Assembly (NCBI GenBank): GCA_032622095.1
Contig: CP136063.1
Span: 90,803,980-90,867,979, forward strand
Length of the DNA: 64,000 bases
Origin: Siphonodentalium dalli
Lineage: Eukaryota; Mollusca; Scaphopoda; Gadilida; Siphonodentaliidae
Direction: 5' to 3'
Below are positions 10,736 through 21,639 of the stretch, in pieces. Positions within the stretch are counted from its first letter, which is position 1, and every line of letters begins with the position of its first letter. Below the pieces are notes generated by a model that saw only the letters and a program-made list of their open reading frames with translations, had not been told where the DNA came from and did not search any database. A program made the translations under genes and the position numbers.

Positions 10736-11217
10736 TTTATAATGTGACGGCTTTTGCTAAATCAGAAATAGTGTTAGTTAAGGGATGGATAATAATAGTT
10801 AATAAATTGAATATGTGGTCGTATTTGGACTTTTAACTTGTGCTAAATAATAAGTATTAAGATGGTCTATCTCTTCCTAAATACATTTTATATATAGTTT
10901 CGGGTATAAAATAATAGATATGAGTCGAAGAAACGCTTCTATTAATTAATATTGATTTTATATCAATATTTTCTTATATAATGTGATAATCAATTGGGAC
11001 AATTTTTCATTACCATTGGTGTAGGAAGTGTTTTCCTCTGGTCTATTAAAGTCGACTGAGCAATATGATGAAGAGATAACAGGTTGAGATATGAATATTT
11101 TAGCTTTCAAACAGCAAGTTCACCAATGTATTCTACATCAGATATTTTTCACATTAATCAATAAACAATGATCTCCACAAAAACCTGAAAATTATTTGTT
11201 GAGGTGCGATGACAGGT
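10736..11217. other. Intergenic, nothing recognised
   Basis: AT-rich sequence without visible structure. Confidence 0.4.
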
Positions 11218-11341
11218 ATGGCCATAGACCAAGTCTTCTCGGTCCAGAATAGCAACGGTATGGACTCGGTCCAAAACAGCATCAACCCAACCGATATCCC
11301 AAGCTGTTGTGGACAGAGAAGACTTGGTTTAGTATGGTCAT
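11218..11341. repeat. Foldback with short arms
   Basis: ATGGCCATAGACCAAGTCTT at the left and AAGACTTGGTTTAGTATGGT at the right are imperfect complements. The middle is unpaired. Confidence 0.5.
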
Positions 11342-11388
11342 TGTCAGTATCTAACCACTATCATGACTGATCCATGATATTAATTATA

Positions 11389-12417
11389 CCCCCTTTTAAA
11401 AAAAAAAGGGGGGTATACTGTTTTGCACCTGTCCGTCCGTGCGTACGTCCGTCCGATGTCTGTTCGTGTCATAACTTGAACAATAGTGCTCGGATCTCAA
11501 TGAAATTAGGTGTGGATGTTCACTACTATGAGGACATTAAATAGAGGGTTCAATCGTTTTGTTCGGATTTTCCATTCTAGAGTTATTCATCTTTGTTTAT
11601 CTGGAAATGTTGAATTTTTGGTACATCTGGTGTCTGTTCATGTCGTAACTTCAACAGTTGTGCTGGGATCTCAATGAAATTTGGTATGGATGTTCACAAC
11701 TATGAGGACATTAAATAGAGGTTTCCATCGTTTTGTTCGGATTTTCCATTCTAGAGTTATTCATCTTTGTTTATCTGGAAATGTTGGATTTTTGGTCCGT
11801 CTGGTGTCTGTTCATGTCATAACATGAACAGTAGTGCTCGGATCTCAATGAAATTTGGTATGGATATTCACTACTATGAGGGCATTCAATAGAGGGTTCC
11901 ATCGTTTTGTTCGGATTTTCCATTCTAGAGTTATTCATCTTTGTTTATCTGGAAATGTTGGCTTTTTTGTCTGTCTGGTGTCTGTTCATGTCATAACTTC
12001 AACAGTTGTGCTGGGATCTCAATGAAATTTGGTATGGATGTTCACTACTATGAGGACATTAAAAAGAGGGTTCCATCGTTTTGTTCGGATTTTCCATTCT
12101 AGAGTTATTCAAGTTTGTTTATCTGGACATGTTGGCTGTTTGGTCCATCCGATGTCTGTTCAGGTCATAACTTGAACAGTAATGCTCGAATCTCAATGAA
12201 ATTTTGTATGGATGTTCACCACTATGAGGACATTTAATGGCACATTCAACTGTTTTGTTTTGTTTTTTTGTGCTATAGTTATTCATCTTCGTTTATATGA
12301 AAATGCTGATTTTTGGGTCCATCTGTCTGAGTATAGCAGTCATAAGTTATAGATATGCCCACACACTAGGCGGTATGCCACTAGGGGGTATGTACCGGAC
12401 GACAGTCCATCTCTTGT
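11389..12417 (-). repeat. Array of ~173 bp tandem repeats inside a repeat element
   Basis: Five units of about 173 bp, each with GTCTGTTCRTGTCATAACTT, GATCTCAATGAAATTTGGTA, a TTCACTACTATGAGGACATT block and TTCATCTTTGTTTATCTGG. The array follows a GTCCGTCCGTGCGTACG tract and ends at GGACGACAGTCCATCTCTTG-TTTT. On the minus strand the element would begin AACAAGAG, as in the elements ending at 13711, 60717 and 60909. It is non-coding; the class is unknown. Confidence 0.7.
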
Positions 12418-12780
12418 TTTGTCTATGTCTCAGTCTTTGAGAAGGCTATGGACAGAAGTGCCGCAAATAGTGGACCACATTTGACTGCTACATAGTAATT
12501 ACCAAAAACAAAACACATCTAAAGTGACAAATTTAATATATTTAAAATAATGTTTATAGCTTCCCACATTTTCACTCAATACTTTATTTCAAATGACCTA
12601 CCCGATCATAATTGCGTAGGTCATTTTGACCAAAACCCTTTCCTGGCCTATTTCCCGCACATGAATTTCATACAATCCGTACTTTGCGGACATGATATAA
12701 CAGGCATCGTTGCTTCAAATTCTTTCAGTTATTTTAAAAGTTAGAAGTTTGGAAACAGTTAACGTTTTCATCGTTCCTGA
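12418..12780. other. Intergenic, nothing recognised
   Basis: One 64-codon chance frame at 12550-12744. No other structure. Confidence 0.35.
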
Positions 12781-12825
12781 GTAATACGTTGGAATGCTCC
12801 ATAAACTTTATGTCAGTCTGCACAG

Positions 12826-13535
12826 ATATCGATATTGTTGTTCGATCCGGAGAGATATCAAGATTGTCCATCTGCGCAGATATCAAGATTGTCCGTCTGC
12901 GCAGATATCGATATTGTCCATCTGCGCAAATATCGAGATTGTCCATCTGCGCAGATATCGATATTGTCCGTCGATCTGCAGAGGTATCGATATTGTCCAT
13001 CTGCGCAGATATCAATATTGTCCGTCGATCCGCAGAGATATCAAGATTGTCCATCTGCGCAGATATCAAGATTGTCCGTCTGCACAGATATCGAGATTGC
13101 CCGTCTGCGCAGATATCGATATTGTCCATCTGCGCAGATATAGATATTATCCATTGATCTGCAGAGATATCGAGATTGTCCATCTGCACATATCAAGATT
13201 GTCCATATGCGCAGATATCAATATTGTCCGTCGATCTGCAGAGATATCGAGATTGTCCATCTGCGCAGATATCAAGATTGTCCATCTGCACAGATATCGA
13301 TATTGTCCATCTGCGCAGATATCGATATTGTCCGTCGATCTGCAGAGATATCAAGATTGTCCATCTGCGCAGATATCAAGACTGTCCATCTGCGCCGATA
13401 TCGATATTATCCGTCGATCTGCAGAGGTATCAAAATTGTCTATCTGCACAGATATCGAGATTGCCCATCTGTGCAGATGTTGAGATTGTCGGTCGGCGCA
13501 AATATCGTGATTGTCCATCAACACAGATATCAAGC
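12826..13535. repeat. 25/29 bp minisatellite, roughly 27 units
   Basis: The basic unit is 25 bp, GTCCATCTGCGCAGATATC plus RAKATT. A second unit type of 29 bp (GTCCGTCGATCTGCAGAGRT start) is interspersed at about 12966, 13020, 13149, 13226, 13330 and 13410. The consensus holds the palindromes ATCTGCGCAGAT and GATATC. The plus-strand unit has no stop in any frame and 25 is not a multiple of three, so long frames (up to 229 codons) arise automatically. They are not genes. Confidence 0.9.
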
Positions 13536-13539
13536 CATT

Positions 13540-13711
13540 CGTTACAGGATCTCAATGAAATTTGGTATTAATGTTCAGCATCACATGGCTTTCAATGAAA
13601 TGTCAATTGGTAATGTTCGTATTTTCCTTTTAATTTGCTGTTAAAATTGGGTTCCATGATACTGTCCACTGTGGGGGTATGCCAGCATCCATGGTGAAAC
13701 CTCTTGTTTAT
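13540..13711 (-). repeat. Fragment of the AACAAGAG-type repeat element flanking the minisatellite
   Basis: GGATCTCAATGAAATTTGGT at 13549 matches the 173 bp units at 11389-12417, and CTCTTGTTT at 13703 matches their terminus. The minisatellite therefore seems to be an expansion inside a copy of this repeat element. Confidence 0.5.
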
Positions 13712-13730
13712 GTTTTATCTATATTTCTAG
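13711..13730 (+). other. Splice acceptor before the sulfotransferase reading frame
   Basis: A pyrimidine-rich tract ending TATTTCTAG lies 13 bp before the ATG. The coding exon probably begins at 13731, with one or more 5' untranslated exons upstream that I cannot place. Confidence 0.5.
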
Positions 13731-13743
13731 GTCAAAAACAGAT

Positions 13744-14778
13744 ATGGTGTCATCGACTGTGCGCTACACATCATTGGATTCACATCGACCAACTCCGTCA
13801 CTTTGTAACTGGTGCGTGAAGCTATCGAGATTCAAGTGGAAAATCCTCTCTGTTATAATCATTGTGATCCTCTTCCTGATTATTTACGCATGTGTACATG
13901 CAACGGCATTCCATTCCGACTTATTCTGTTTTGAACCAGACACTACACGACATCAGGTGATCGGTCCGCATTTCTCACCTCATGTAAAGCACACTCAAAG
14001 GCGCTTACCTCACAGTATTATTATTGGTGCACGGAAAGCGGGCACTCGTGCGTTACTCGCGTTTCTGAGTCTCCACCCACTTGTTCAAATCAGCAGCTCT
14101 GAAGTTCATTTCTTTGACGATGATGAGAACTATACAAAAGGGCTCGACTGGTATCGGAAGCGGATGCCGTACACATTCAGAAACCAAATAACAATGGAGA
14201 AAACGCCAAAATATTTTACAGAGGAGAAAGTACCAAAACGAGTTTATGACATGAATAGTTCCATAAAGTTGTTGTTGATTTTACGGGATCCTGTTCAACG
14301 TGCAATTTCTGACTATCATCAACTGCTGGAAAATAAGCGATCACGTCATCGTCATATTGTGTCTTTCGAGGATTCCATAAAGTTAGACAACGGCGAAATA
14401 AACAAGAATTATCGACCAGTTCGAAGGTCTATTTATTTCCGATATATGCAACATTGGTTGGAGTATTTTCACTTGCAGCAGTTCCATATTGTTGATGGTG
14501 ATAAACTTGCCAAGAACCCCTATCCGGAACTTGTGCTCGTGGAAAACTTTTTGGGTTTGCCCAATTCTATTCAAAAGGAATCATTCTACTACAACGAAAC
14601 CAAAGGATTTTATTGTGTGAAGAAACTTGGGAACAACAGAACATGCCTGGCTCCGAGTAAAGGGAGAAAACTGCATCGTCTTGATGTTAGTCCACATGTA
14701 ATTAATGAACTACGTCAATTCTATAAACCGTATAATGAAAAGTTCTTCAATCTGATTGGGCGGACATTTGAGTGGTGA
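13744..14778 (+). CDS. Heparan sulfate glucosamine 3-O-sulfotransferase-like, complete
   Basis: 344 codons in one exon. Residues 1-32 are cytosolic, ~33-52 form a hydrophobic anchor (type II, Golgi expected), then a short stem and the sulfotransferase domain from ~88. The 5'-phosphosulfate loop GARKAGTRA is at 95-103 (Lys98). The catalytic-base motif SEVHFFDDDENY places Glu120, followed by EKTPKYF at 152-158 and the 3'-phosphate loop LRDPVQRAISDY at 180-191. Cys291 and Cys301 bracket the loop disulfide, then GRK and the PYNEKFFNLIG tail. N-glycosylation sites: N129, N171, N284, N298. By family it transfers sulfate from PAPS to the 3-OH of glucosamine in heparan sulfate. The intron-poor catalytic region is normal for HS3STs. 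The isoform class (1/5 versus 2/3/4/6) cannot be fixed by eye. Tandem paralogue at 1-132. Confidence 0.93.
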   Translation: MVSSTVRYTSLDSHRPTPSLCNWCVKLSRFKWKILSVIIIVILFLIIYACVHATAFHSDLFCFEPDTTRHQVIGPHFSPHVKHTQRRLPHSIIIGARKAGTRALLAFLSLHPLVQISSSEVHFFDDDENYTKGLDWYRKRMPYTFRNQITMEKTPKYFTEEKVPKRVYDMNSSIKLLLILRDPVQRAISDYHQLLENKRSRHRHIVSFEDSIKLDNGEINKNYRPVRRSIYFRYMQHWLEYFHLQQFHIVDGDKLAKNPYPELVLVENFLGLPNSIQKESFYYNETKGFYCVKKLGNNRTCLAPSKGRKLHRLDVSPHVINELRQFYKPYNEKFFNLIGRTFEW

Positions 14779-14801
14779 CAATTTCCTGATTGGGAATGAG
14801 A

Positions 14802-14963
14802 ATTAAAGATGTTTATTCAGGGTTTCAAGCTTGTTACGAAATATATTTTAGCTTATGATTTAGTTCTTGATAAAACAAAATAATTCTTTAGTCAAAAATA
14901 GCCACTTAGAAGACGCTATAGTTTTAAATATATAATTCGCTACCCAATTAATTTTACAATAAA
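14802..14963 (+). promoter_or_regulatory. Candidate poly(A) signals of the complete sulfotransferase
   Basis: ATTAAA at 14802-14807 and AATAAA at 14958-14963, 24 and 180 bp after the stop. Either could be used. Confidence 0.35.
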
Positions 14964-15045
14964 AAATCAATACTCATGCAAAATTAGGATTTATTAAAAC
15001 ACAAGTTGTTGTGGTAACCGGAGTTCTGAAACCCTGAATACATCT

Positions 15046-15509
15046 TTAAGGGGACCTAAGGCACTCGTAGTGGGTAAAAAGTGCAAAAACTATAAACGTC
15101 TGTTAAAACATCACCACTAAGAAGACATGGAGTTCTCCAATAGTGAATTTTGAATTAGGAGACCATTGTCTATGTAAACAAAATTGTTACAGTGATTTGT
15201 CAACAAACATCGCTAATTGTGTAATAAGTTAAAATATTTTAGTCTGAATATGATTTTCAGAATATTTTTCAATGCTCTGACCTTATAGTTTGTTTTTTTG
15301 TTATTAAACATTGGTATCTTATTGGACTAATTCTGACTATTTGGACTTTTATTGGTAATTCCACTGTAAAACTAAATGTTCACATAATGGTTTTGACATG
15401 CTAAATATCATTACTGGTGATTTTTTTTCATGTACTTGTTGATGATAGTAGTTTTACAGACTTGTGTTATTTGACATGAACCCACTTTAAAGGCCTTAGG
15501 TCCCTTTAA
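15046..15509. mobile_element. TTAA-flanked MITE family E, copy E2
   Basis: TTAAGGGGACCTAAGGCACT to AGGCCTTAGGTCCCTTTAA, with TTAA on both sides. Inverted relative to E1. It lies just downstream of the sulfotransferase. Confidence 0.75.
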
Positions 15510-15990
15510 GAGTTTAACTAGATGGAGAGTAAATGTCTTATTTAATTTTAGGCAGCTAATTTCATGTTATATATTATTTATACTAACGTAAAGTAAATTA
15601 TTCACCATTCCTCACATACAATTTCAACCTGATGATATCAGGCTATGTTCAGGGGTGCTGGAACAGCCCCAGGGCATGGGGACAGCTTTTAGAGAGTAGG
15701 GTACCACAAAGATTGAGAGGTCAAACAGAAATAATAAAGTTATCAAAGAGTGGTTGATATGTTATTAAATCAGTATTTTTCGTACATCTTCAAAGATATA
15801 ATTCATGCTAAACTTCGAATCGATCAATTTCATTTCAGAAATGATATAAAAGTTTATTTTTTGCTGATATTTTAGGATCTTTCTATCATGATCCTGGGGA
15901 GTCTGAAAAGGAATGTTATCTCCCCCTGTCCTGCTTCTGGCACCCCATGCAGGAACCAGCCTAGAAGGCAACTTGGAGGCAAGCCCAAGT
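15510..15990. other. Intergenic, nothing recognised
   Basis: Includes a somewhat GC-richer stretch near 15900-15990 on which opposed 144- and 106-codon frames overlap. Neither resembles a known protein, and both run into family D repeat sequence. Confidence 0.35.
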
Positions 15991-15994
15991 TTAG

Positions 15995-16345
15995 TGTGCC
16001 TGAGAATAAGGTGCCTGTCATTGCAGAATGAGGTCCCCAGAGGTGAATTTAGTGATGCTATCCCACTTAGCAGGCCTCTGGGAAGCTCATTCAGCATGGC
16101 CTCATCTGATATGGGAGACATAAAACCCAGATTGAAGTTCCCAAATGGTGAATATTGTGATGTACACCCATTGGGAACCTCGATTATGCATTGTGTCATC
16201 TGCCAATTTGGGGATATAGAGAAACTAAACTAAAAAAGAAATAGAATCTATGTGAAGAAGTTTCTCTAGAAATTTGATAATAAAGAAACTTTCCAGAGAA
16301 GATGAGGCCTAAGCAGAATGAGGTCCCCAGAGAGGCCTGCTTGGG
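15995..16345. mobile_element. Double-hairpin element family D, copy D2 (degenerate)
   Basis: GCAGAATGAGGTCCCCAGAG occurs at 16024 and again near 16315, with the D-type spacer (GATTGAAGTTCCCAAATGG, GGGGATATAGA, AGATGAGGCCTAAGCAG) between. The second hairpin is cut short. Confidence 0.6.
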
Positions 16346-16493
16346 AGATATCCCATCCCTAAATTGTGCCACTTCTCCCTGTTTTAATCCCAGCGAGAAA
16401 TTATGTCTCTCACATGCCAGTGTGCATATGTCCCAACAGCATATTTAAAGTGTATATCCTGATTATAATGGTGTATTTACTCGTTATAATGGT

Positions 16494-16704
16494 TTAACCC
16501 TTTTAGTGCCAAGTGCGATTTTTGTATCAACCCATATTTCCTTGATCATTTTTCAAATTTATTGATTATAATAATGTGATACATTGATGGAAAGAGCTCT
16601 AAGAGCTCCATCAATGTATCACATTATTATAATCAATAAATTTGAAAAATGATCAAGGAAATATGGGTTGATACAAAAATCGCACTTGGCACTGAAAGGG
16701 TTAA
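16494..16704. mobile_element. piggyBac-like MITE family B-variant, copy B4 (near-perfect palindrome)
   Basis: TTAACCCTTTTAGTGCCAAG to CTTGGCACTGAAAGGGTTAA. The whole 211 bp is one hairpin centred on AGAGCTCTAAGAGCT. It shares only its ends with other B copies; the interior arm (ATCAATGTATCACATTATTA) is different. Confidence 0.8.
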
Positions 16705-16899
16705 AAAGGTCTTTTATTGCATAATACTTATTGGATCATAGAATGGCTAATGATGGAGTGATAATTGAACTTTAGCCATTATGACTTCTCCTTGATAACC
16801 AAATAGCGAGAAGAGACTTCTCCCAATTTGAAACTCCTAGGCTGGTCTCTCTGACGCCATGTCACCTTCACCTATATGTATGTTCTAGTTTTGTCTGTT

Positions 16900-17038
16900 T
16901 TAACCCTTTCAGTGCCAAGTCCGATTTTTGTAGAGCTCTTTCCATCAATGTATCACATTATTATAATCAATAAATTTGAAAAATGATCAAGGAAATATGG
17001 GTTGATACAAAAAATGGACTTGGCACTGAAAGGGTTAA
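16900..17038. mobile_element. piggyBac-like MITE family B-variant, copy B5 (one arm deleted)
   Basis: TTAA on both sides with CCCTTTCAGTGCCAAG / CTTGGCACTGAAAGGG ends. It keeps only one arm of the B4 interior. Confidence 0.75.
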
Positions 17039-17262
17039 TGCAGCAACCCCCCCCCTCGATATTTCACCTGTATTTTTTATGTATTTTCACACCATTCTTT
17101 TGTCTATACCAGTTCACTGATGTCAAATCAACTCAGCGCTCATAAGACTTGGGATATTTAAAAAAAATCTCAATCTCAAACTATCAATTTGAAGGGAAAA
17201 ATCATCAACCAATGTATGCATAGTATTATAACAACACGTGTATACCCTTACAATATGAGAGA

Positions 17263-17479
17263 TACAGTAATGCCCTAAGTAATCGACCCCTTAACCACAG
17301 CAGAATTATGGGTAACTTTTCAGGATTTAGTCGGAAATATGGCTTGTTGCCATTCATCGGAAAGCTCTCGCCGACAGCTTTCTGATGAATGGCAACAAGC
17401 CATATTTCCGACTAAATCCTGAAAAGTTACCCATAATTCTGCTGTGGTTAAGGGGTCAATTACTTAGGGCATTACTGTA
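17263..17479. mobile_element. Palindromic MITE family A, copy A8 (full length)
   Basis: 217 bp, TACAGTAATGCCCTAA to TTAGGGCATTACTGTA. Confidence 0.85.
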
Positions 17480-18138
17480 AAGTTGTAATTATGTAAAAAT
17501 CAATATAAAATGGTTTAAACAAATTTAAACAACTTTTTAGGTAGGTTGATAGAGAGTTTGATAGGAAACATTTGCAAGAAACACACTGCATTATGTAGCT
17601 TATGAACTCAACTAGTGCATGCGCTCAGTCTACCATCTAAAATCATCAGTCTGTGAAAATAAAATAAATAAATCATTTTTCATTGCATTTTTTTTTAGCC
17701 ATTTGCAGAACTATTTTTTATCATGTGAAGGACCAAAACAATATAAAACAACATGAATATTATTCAACCATGTTTGCAATAATCTGGCAGACATAAACAC
17801 TCAATACTGATTCATCTTTTCAGACATTTTTTACGGTGATTTTTCTCAAAAAAACTAGTTCTGTTACAATACTGCGTTTTTTTTCATGCCATAATAATAT
17901 ATCAACACATATTAGAAATACATACTTCTGTCTATCTGAATATGTCATTTCTTACAGACTTTTTAAAGGAATAATTTCACAGAATTATAATGCATCTGAC
18001 ACTTCAACCAATTCTCTGAATCAATTTGCTCAATACAGCTTGTAATTCCCAGTATTTCAATTCTGCTTCATTTTCAACTGACTAATCTTTGAAATACAAT
18101 TTAACAGACATAACTAAATAGCCAGGTTTAGCCACACA
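17480..18138. other. Intergenic, nothing recognised
   Basis: AT-rich; only chance frames. Confidence 0.4.
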
Positions 18139-18216
18139 TGCAGTAATGCCCAAAGTATATGAACGTGTCCATCACCTGCTGTGGTTTAGGCTTCGATTAT
18201 TTAGGACATTACTGTA
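18139..18216. mobile_element. Family A remnant, copy A9 (78 bp)
   Basis: CAGTAATGCCCAAAG start and TTATTTAGGACATTACTGTA end with CTGCTGTGG between. Most of both arms are gone. Confidence 0.6.
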
Positions 18217-18604
18217 CATGTAACTTATAATGTGTGTTGCTATGGTATTATTCTGGAGATGCACTTGATGGGGGAAAACGTCACAGAATTTATGGTGCCA
18301 GGCCTACATGTTTATAGATACTGCACCAACATGTAGCAAAACATGCAGACAAGTCAGCTTCAATCAAATTAAGATCTTGCCACATAGGCAAATTCCATTA
18401 TCCCACTTCCTGCATAGCACTGGTATCTCATCCAGATATCTAATAGAAGATTGGATTATTCCTCTTTGCTACAAGTTATTTCTGCTACGTATGGGATAAA
18501 AACTTCTAAACAAAATGACAGCGTACTTGTAGGGGAAATAGTCACGTGAGTCAGGCGACTTTATATGTTGGCAGTGGCAAAACATGTTATGAGTTACACA
18601 TTAC

Positions 18605-18770
18605 AAGGGGTCGTCGGTTACTCAGTTTGTGACACAATTTGGATGCATGGCACATTATGCCAAATTTAAGCCATCCAGCGATGGCGAAACCTGGTTCAAA
18701 TCCCAGTGAGCGCTGATTCCTCATCCATAAAAGGGGAGACAACATACATTGTATTTGTGTATCTGGGTAA
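18605..18770 (+). mobile_element. Possible tRNA-derived SINE fragment
   Basis: GGTTCAAATCC at about 18692 matches a pol III B box, and GGTTACTCAGTTTG about 75 bp upstream is A-box-like. No cloverleaf folds by eye and no poly-A tail is obvious, so this is weak. Confidence 0.3.
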
Positions 18771-18902
18771 GTTGTCAGTGCATTTTGGTGGTCAGTGGTT
18801 TCTATGTGCAGCGGAGTAGTTTTCCCAGTGAAATTAACCCCCTGCAGTCTATCTTCCACCCATAAAACTGACATGATATGGTCCTGAAGTTGAAACAATG
18901 AT

Positions 18903-19290
18903 TTAACCCTTTCATGACTGGAGCTTCCTGAATTTTTGCAAAAAAACCCTGTGCCAATGCATTATCTTGTATATGCGAGTTGACCATAGGTCACCTCGCA
19001 TATATAAGAGAATGCACTGATCAAACATATTTTTAATTATTTTTTATAATCGTTAAAAAATGTAAGAAGAAAAAAATTATATAAAAAAATTATAAAATTG
19101 TAAGAAAATATTATAAAAAAAATTATAAAAAATGTTAAAGAATGTAAGAAAAGTGTTAAATAAAAAAAAAAAAAGTGTTGAAGAATGTAAAAAAAAAGTT
19201 GATAAAAATTGTTAGGTCAATGCATTCTCTTATATATGCGAGGCGACCTATGAATTGGCACAGGGTCAGCTCCCGTCAAGAAAGGGTTAA
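18903..19290. mobile_element. piggyBac-like MITE family B, copy B6
   Basis: TTAACCCTTTCATGACTGGA to TCAAGAAAGGGTTAA, TTAA flanks, the core hairpin near 18955-19015 and 19205-19260, and a long A-rich middle of AAAAATTATAAAA-type repeats. Confidence 0.75.
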
Positions 19291-19519
19291 ACCCCAAATA
19301 AAACAAACATGTTACCTGGCTATTATCGGACAATCTACATTCATTTGAACCAAACTGTTCAATAGATAGCACTTTTGTTTTGCAATGCATCTGTTTATAA
19401 CATTATTCTAGTTATTTTACATAAACTATTTTAATCGTTGTAATTTTTTACTTGTGCATGTTAGGAATATGTGCAATAAACATGTTGATCTTTACCATTT
19501 GTTCACTTCATTCTTTGAT

Positions 19520-19771
19520 TTAACCCTTTCTTTACTAAATGGATTCTCCCACTCAATTTATAAAGTATACATTGGAACGGTCTATTATTCTTGTGGATGG
19601 GTGTTCAGGTAATAAAAGACAGAATAACAGATAATACAAGAGATGAATGATTCATATACATTGGTGGGAAATGTTCAGATAATAAGTTCAACAAATGACT
19701 GCTGAACTTGTTATATGAACATTGCCTAAGGGAACTACTCGTCAATTAGTAGTTAGTTTAGAAAGGGTTAA
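19520..19771. mobile_element. piggyBac-like MITE family C, copy C3
   Basis: TTAACCCTTTCTTTACTAAA to TTTAGAAAGGGTTAA with TTAA flanks, same orientation as C1. Confidence 0.75.
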
Positions 19772-20046
19772 AGGGGTACTGTACAAGTGCTAAATACTAA
19801 AAACTAAACAAGCAGTACAGTCCAGATAAAAATTAACCACAGAACCACACATAACAGGACACCAGTCAGTACATGTACCTCAACAATATTACAATGTGTT
19901 CAGAGTTTGTTCGACTGGATAAGTTGATAATACAATGTTTCAGACCTTCCTCTTTCAAATGATATATAATATAGAATATGTTTTATTTTATGTGATCTGG
20001 GGATTCAAACATTAAGCGCACACAATGTAATCAAGTAACTGCAGGG

Positions 20047-20986
20047 AAGCAATTATGTCCGTGCGGATCGATGTCCAACGGCGGTGATGGAGTTACAACG
20101 ATATTTATGGCACACAACAGTGGCGATTGTTACTATTTTTAGAATAATCAAGGCGAGGAGTTTTGTAACACGTTATTTTAAGGCATGTAATTATCTCTCG
20201 CTTTTGTTTATATACATTTATTAATGCCCCAATTTATACAGATTACATCCGTTATATATACGCAGCATTAAACAACATATTAGTAGTCTAAATGTTTTGC
20301 GGAAAATACCTACTCCATACAAATGTCAGTTTCTAGCTTGAAATTGTCAATGGTTCTACGACTTTCGACAGTATAACAGCAACATTGTTTAGTTTATTGT
20401 AAATGTCGTGGGTTATAGTTTATACGTGAAGCACATATCACCCATGTTAGTGTTCATTCCATCTCGGACATGCTTACCTCACAATAAAAACACAGTAAAA
20501 AGGTCCAGGTTTCATCGAATCCGGAGAAAAGGGCGGTGATGTGGGCGAACAATGGCATTGAACGATCTCCCCACTGACATAAAGAATTGAATTTTTTTGA
20601 GTGTTTGGATTTTATTTTTAGAAAGATTTTTGCTTCAAATTAACTCTGAACTGCACAGCCAACCATATATTAAATATCTGCGACACTCAATTATTAAAAA
20701 TAGATGTTATATTTCATAAACATCACCACGCCATGGGAAAATCTCGATATTGATCAATGTTCTGTGCCTATTTGTGAATGAAAAAAAGGAAACTAATATC
20801 ATGTCTGGATCGTTATAGACAGCTTAATAATTTTACTAATCGACAATGTCAAGTACGATTTCATTATTTACCTCTTGTTCACCATTGTGTTCAGTTGTAC
20901 TGACATACAATCAATCAATTGCAACCCAACGCCATTGTAACTCGATCACCGCCGTTGGACATCGATCCGTGCCGACGTACTTGCTT
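20047..20986. mobile_element. Non-autonomous TIR element, ~940 bp, ~50 bp inverted ends
   Basis: The left end contains GGATCGATGTCCAACGGCGG TGATGGAGTTACAA. The right end carries the complement (ATCACCGCCGTTGGACATCG), paired for about 50 bases out to AAGCAA/TTGCTT. The interior is unique and non-coding. No target duplication is evident. Confidence 0.6.
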
Positions 20987-21039
20987 TAAAATAAAAGGGA
21001 TCTGGTGCCTTTCTATCTGTTAATATTATCTGAACATCC

Positions 21040-21267
21040 CAGAACTACATAGAATCTCCCACTCAGTTATAAAAGTATATGCTGGAATAGCCTATTATTC
21101 ATCTGGAGTAGTTCTCAGGAAAAATAAAGAAGATAAATCAAGTTCAGAAGCAGTCCTATCTATTGGAGGGAAATGTTCACTAATAAGTTGGTTGATTGTT
21201 GAAATTATTATCTGAACATTTCCTATGAGATAACTACTCATCTGAGTATTTAATATAGAAAGCTTAA
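21040..21267. mobile_element. Family C remnant, copy C4
   Basis: AGAATCTCCCACTCAGTTAT and CTGAACATTTCCTATGAGAT blocks in C1 order. The terminal TTAA is eroded (AGAAAGCTTAAC). Confidence 0.6.
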
Positions 21268-21639
21268 CATGTATAATTTTACAAATCAAATGGGAAATAT
21301 ATTCAGGAAGGAATGGGTTACAAATCCTGCTTGCTGAGAATGAAATAAAACAAAGAACATTATTAGTTTGTGGCTCCATTGTATTTTATTGATTTGCATT
21401 GTGGGTAGTTTCTTTTACATGGTGGGGTTTCTGACCAATCTTTACCAGATATATTGAGAGCCATTTCAATCAGAATCTTCTGTCACAGCATTGTATATAA
21501 ATGTATAACATAAATACTATTTAAAATATCGCGGAGCTGATGAGCCAGCGAAGCAGCGAAGAATAAAATATATAGAGAAAGCACTACAGACATATGTGGT
21601 TTTATTATCTGGGTATATTCTTTTCAAAATGCCCATTGA

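Noticed and set aside
12734-13644. Several overlapping frames of 102-229 codons on both strands
   Set aside because: They are translations of the 25/29 bp minisatellite. The same pseudo-peptide (SAQISILSICADIDI-type) appears in every frame because the unit is not a multiple of three and its plus-strand consensus has no stops.
15765-16233. 144- and 106-codon opposed frames
   Set aside because: They run through the family D repeat block (GAATGAGGTCCCCAGAG), so the similarity and length come from repeat sequence.
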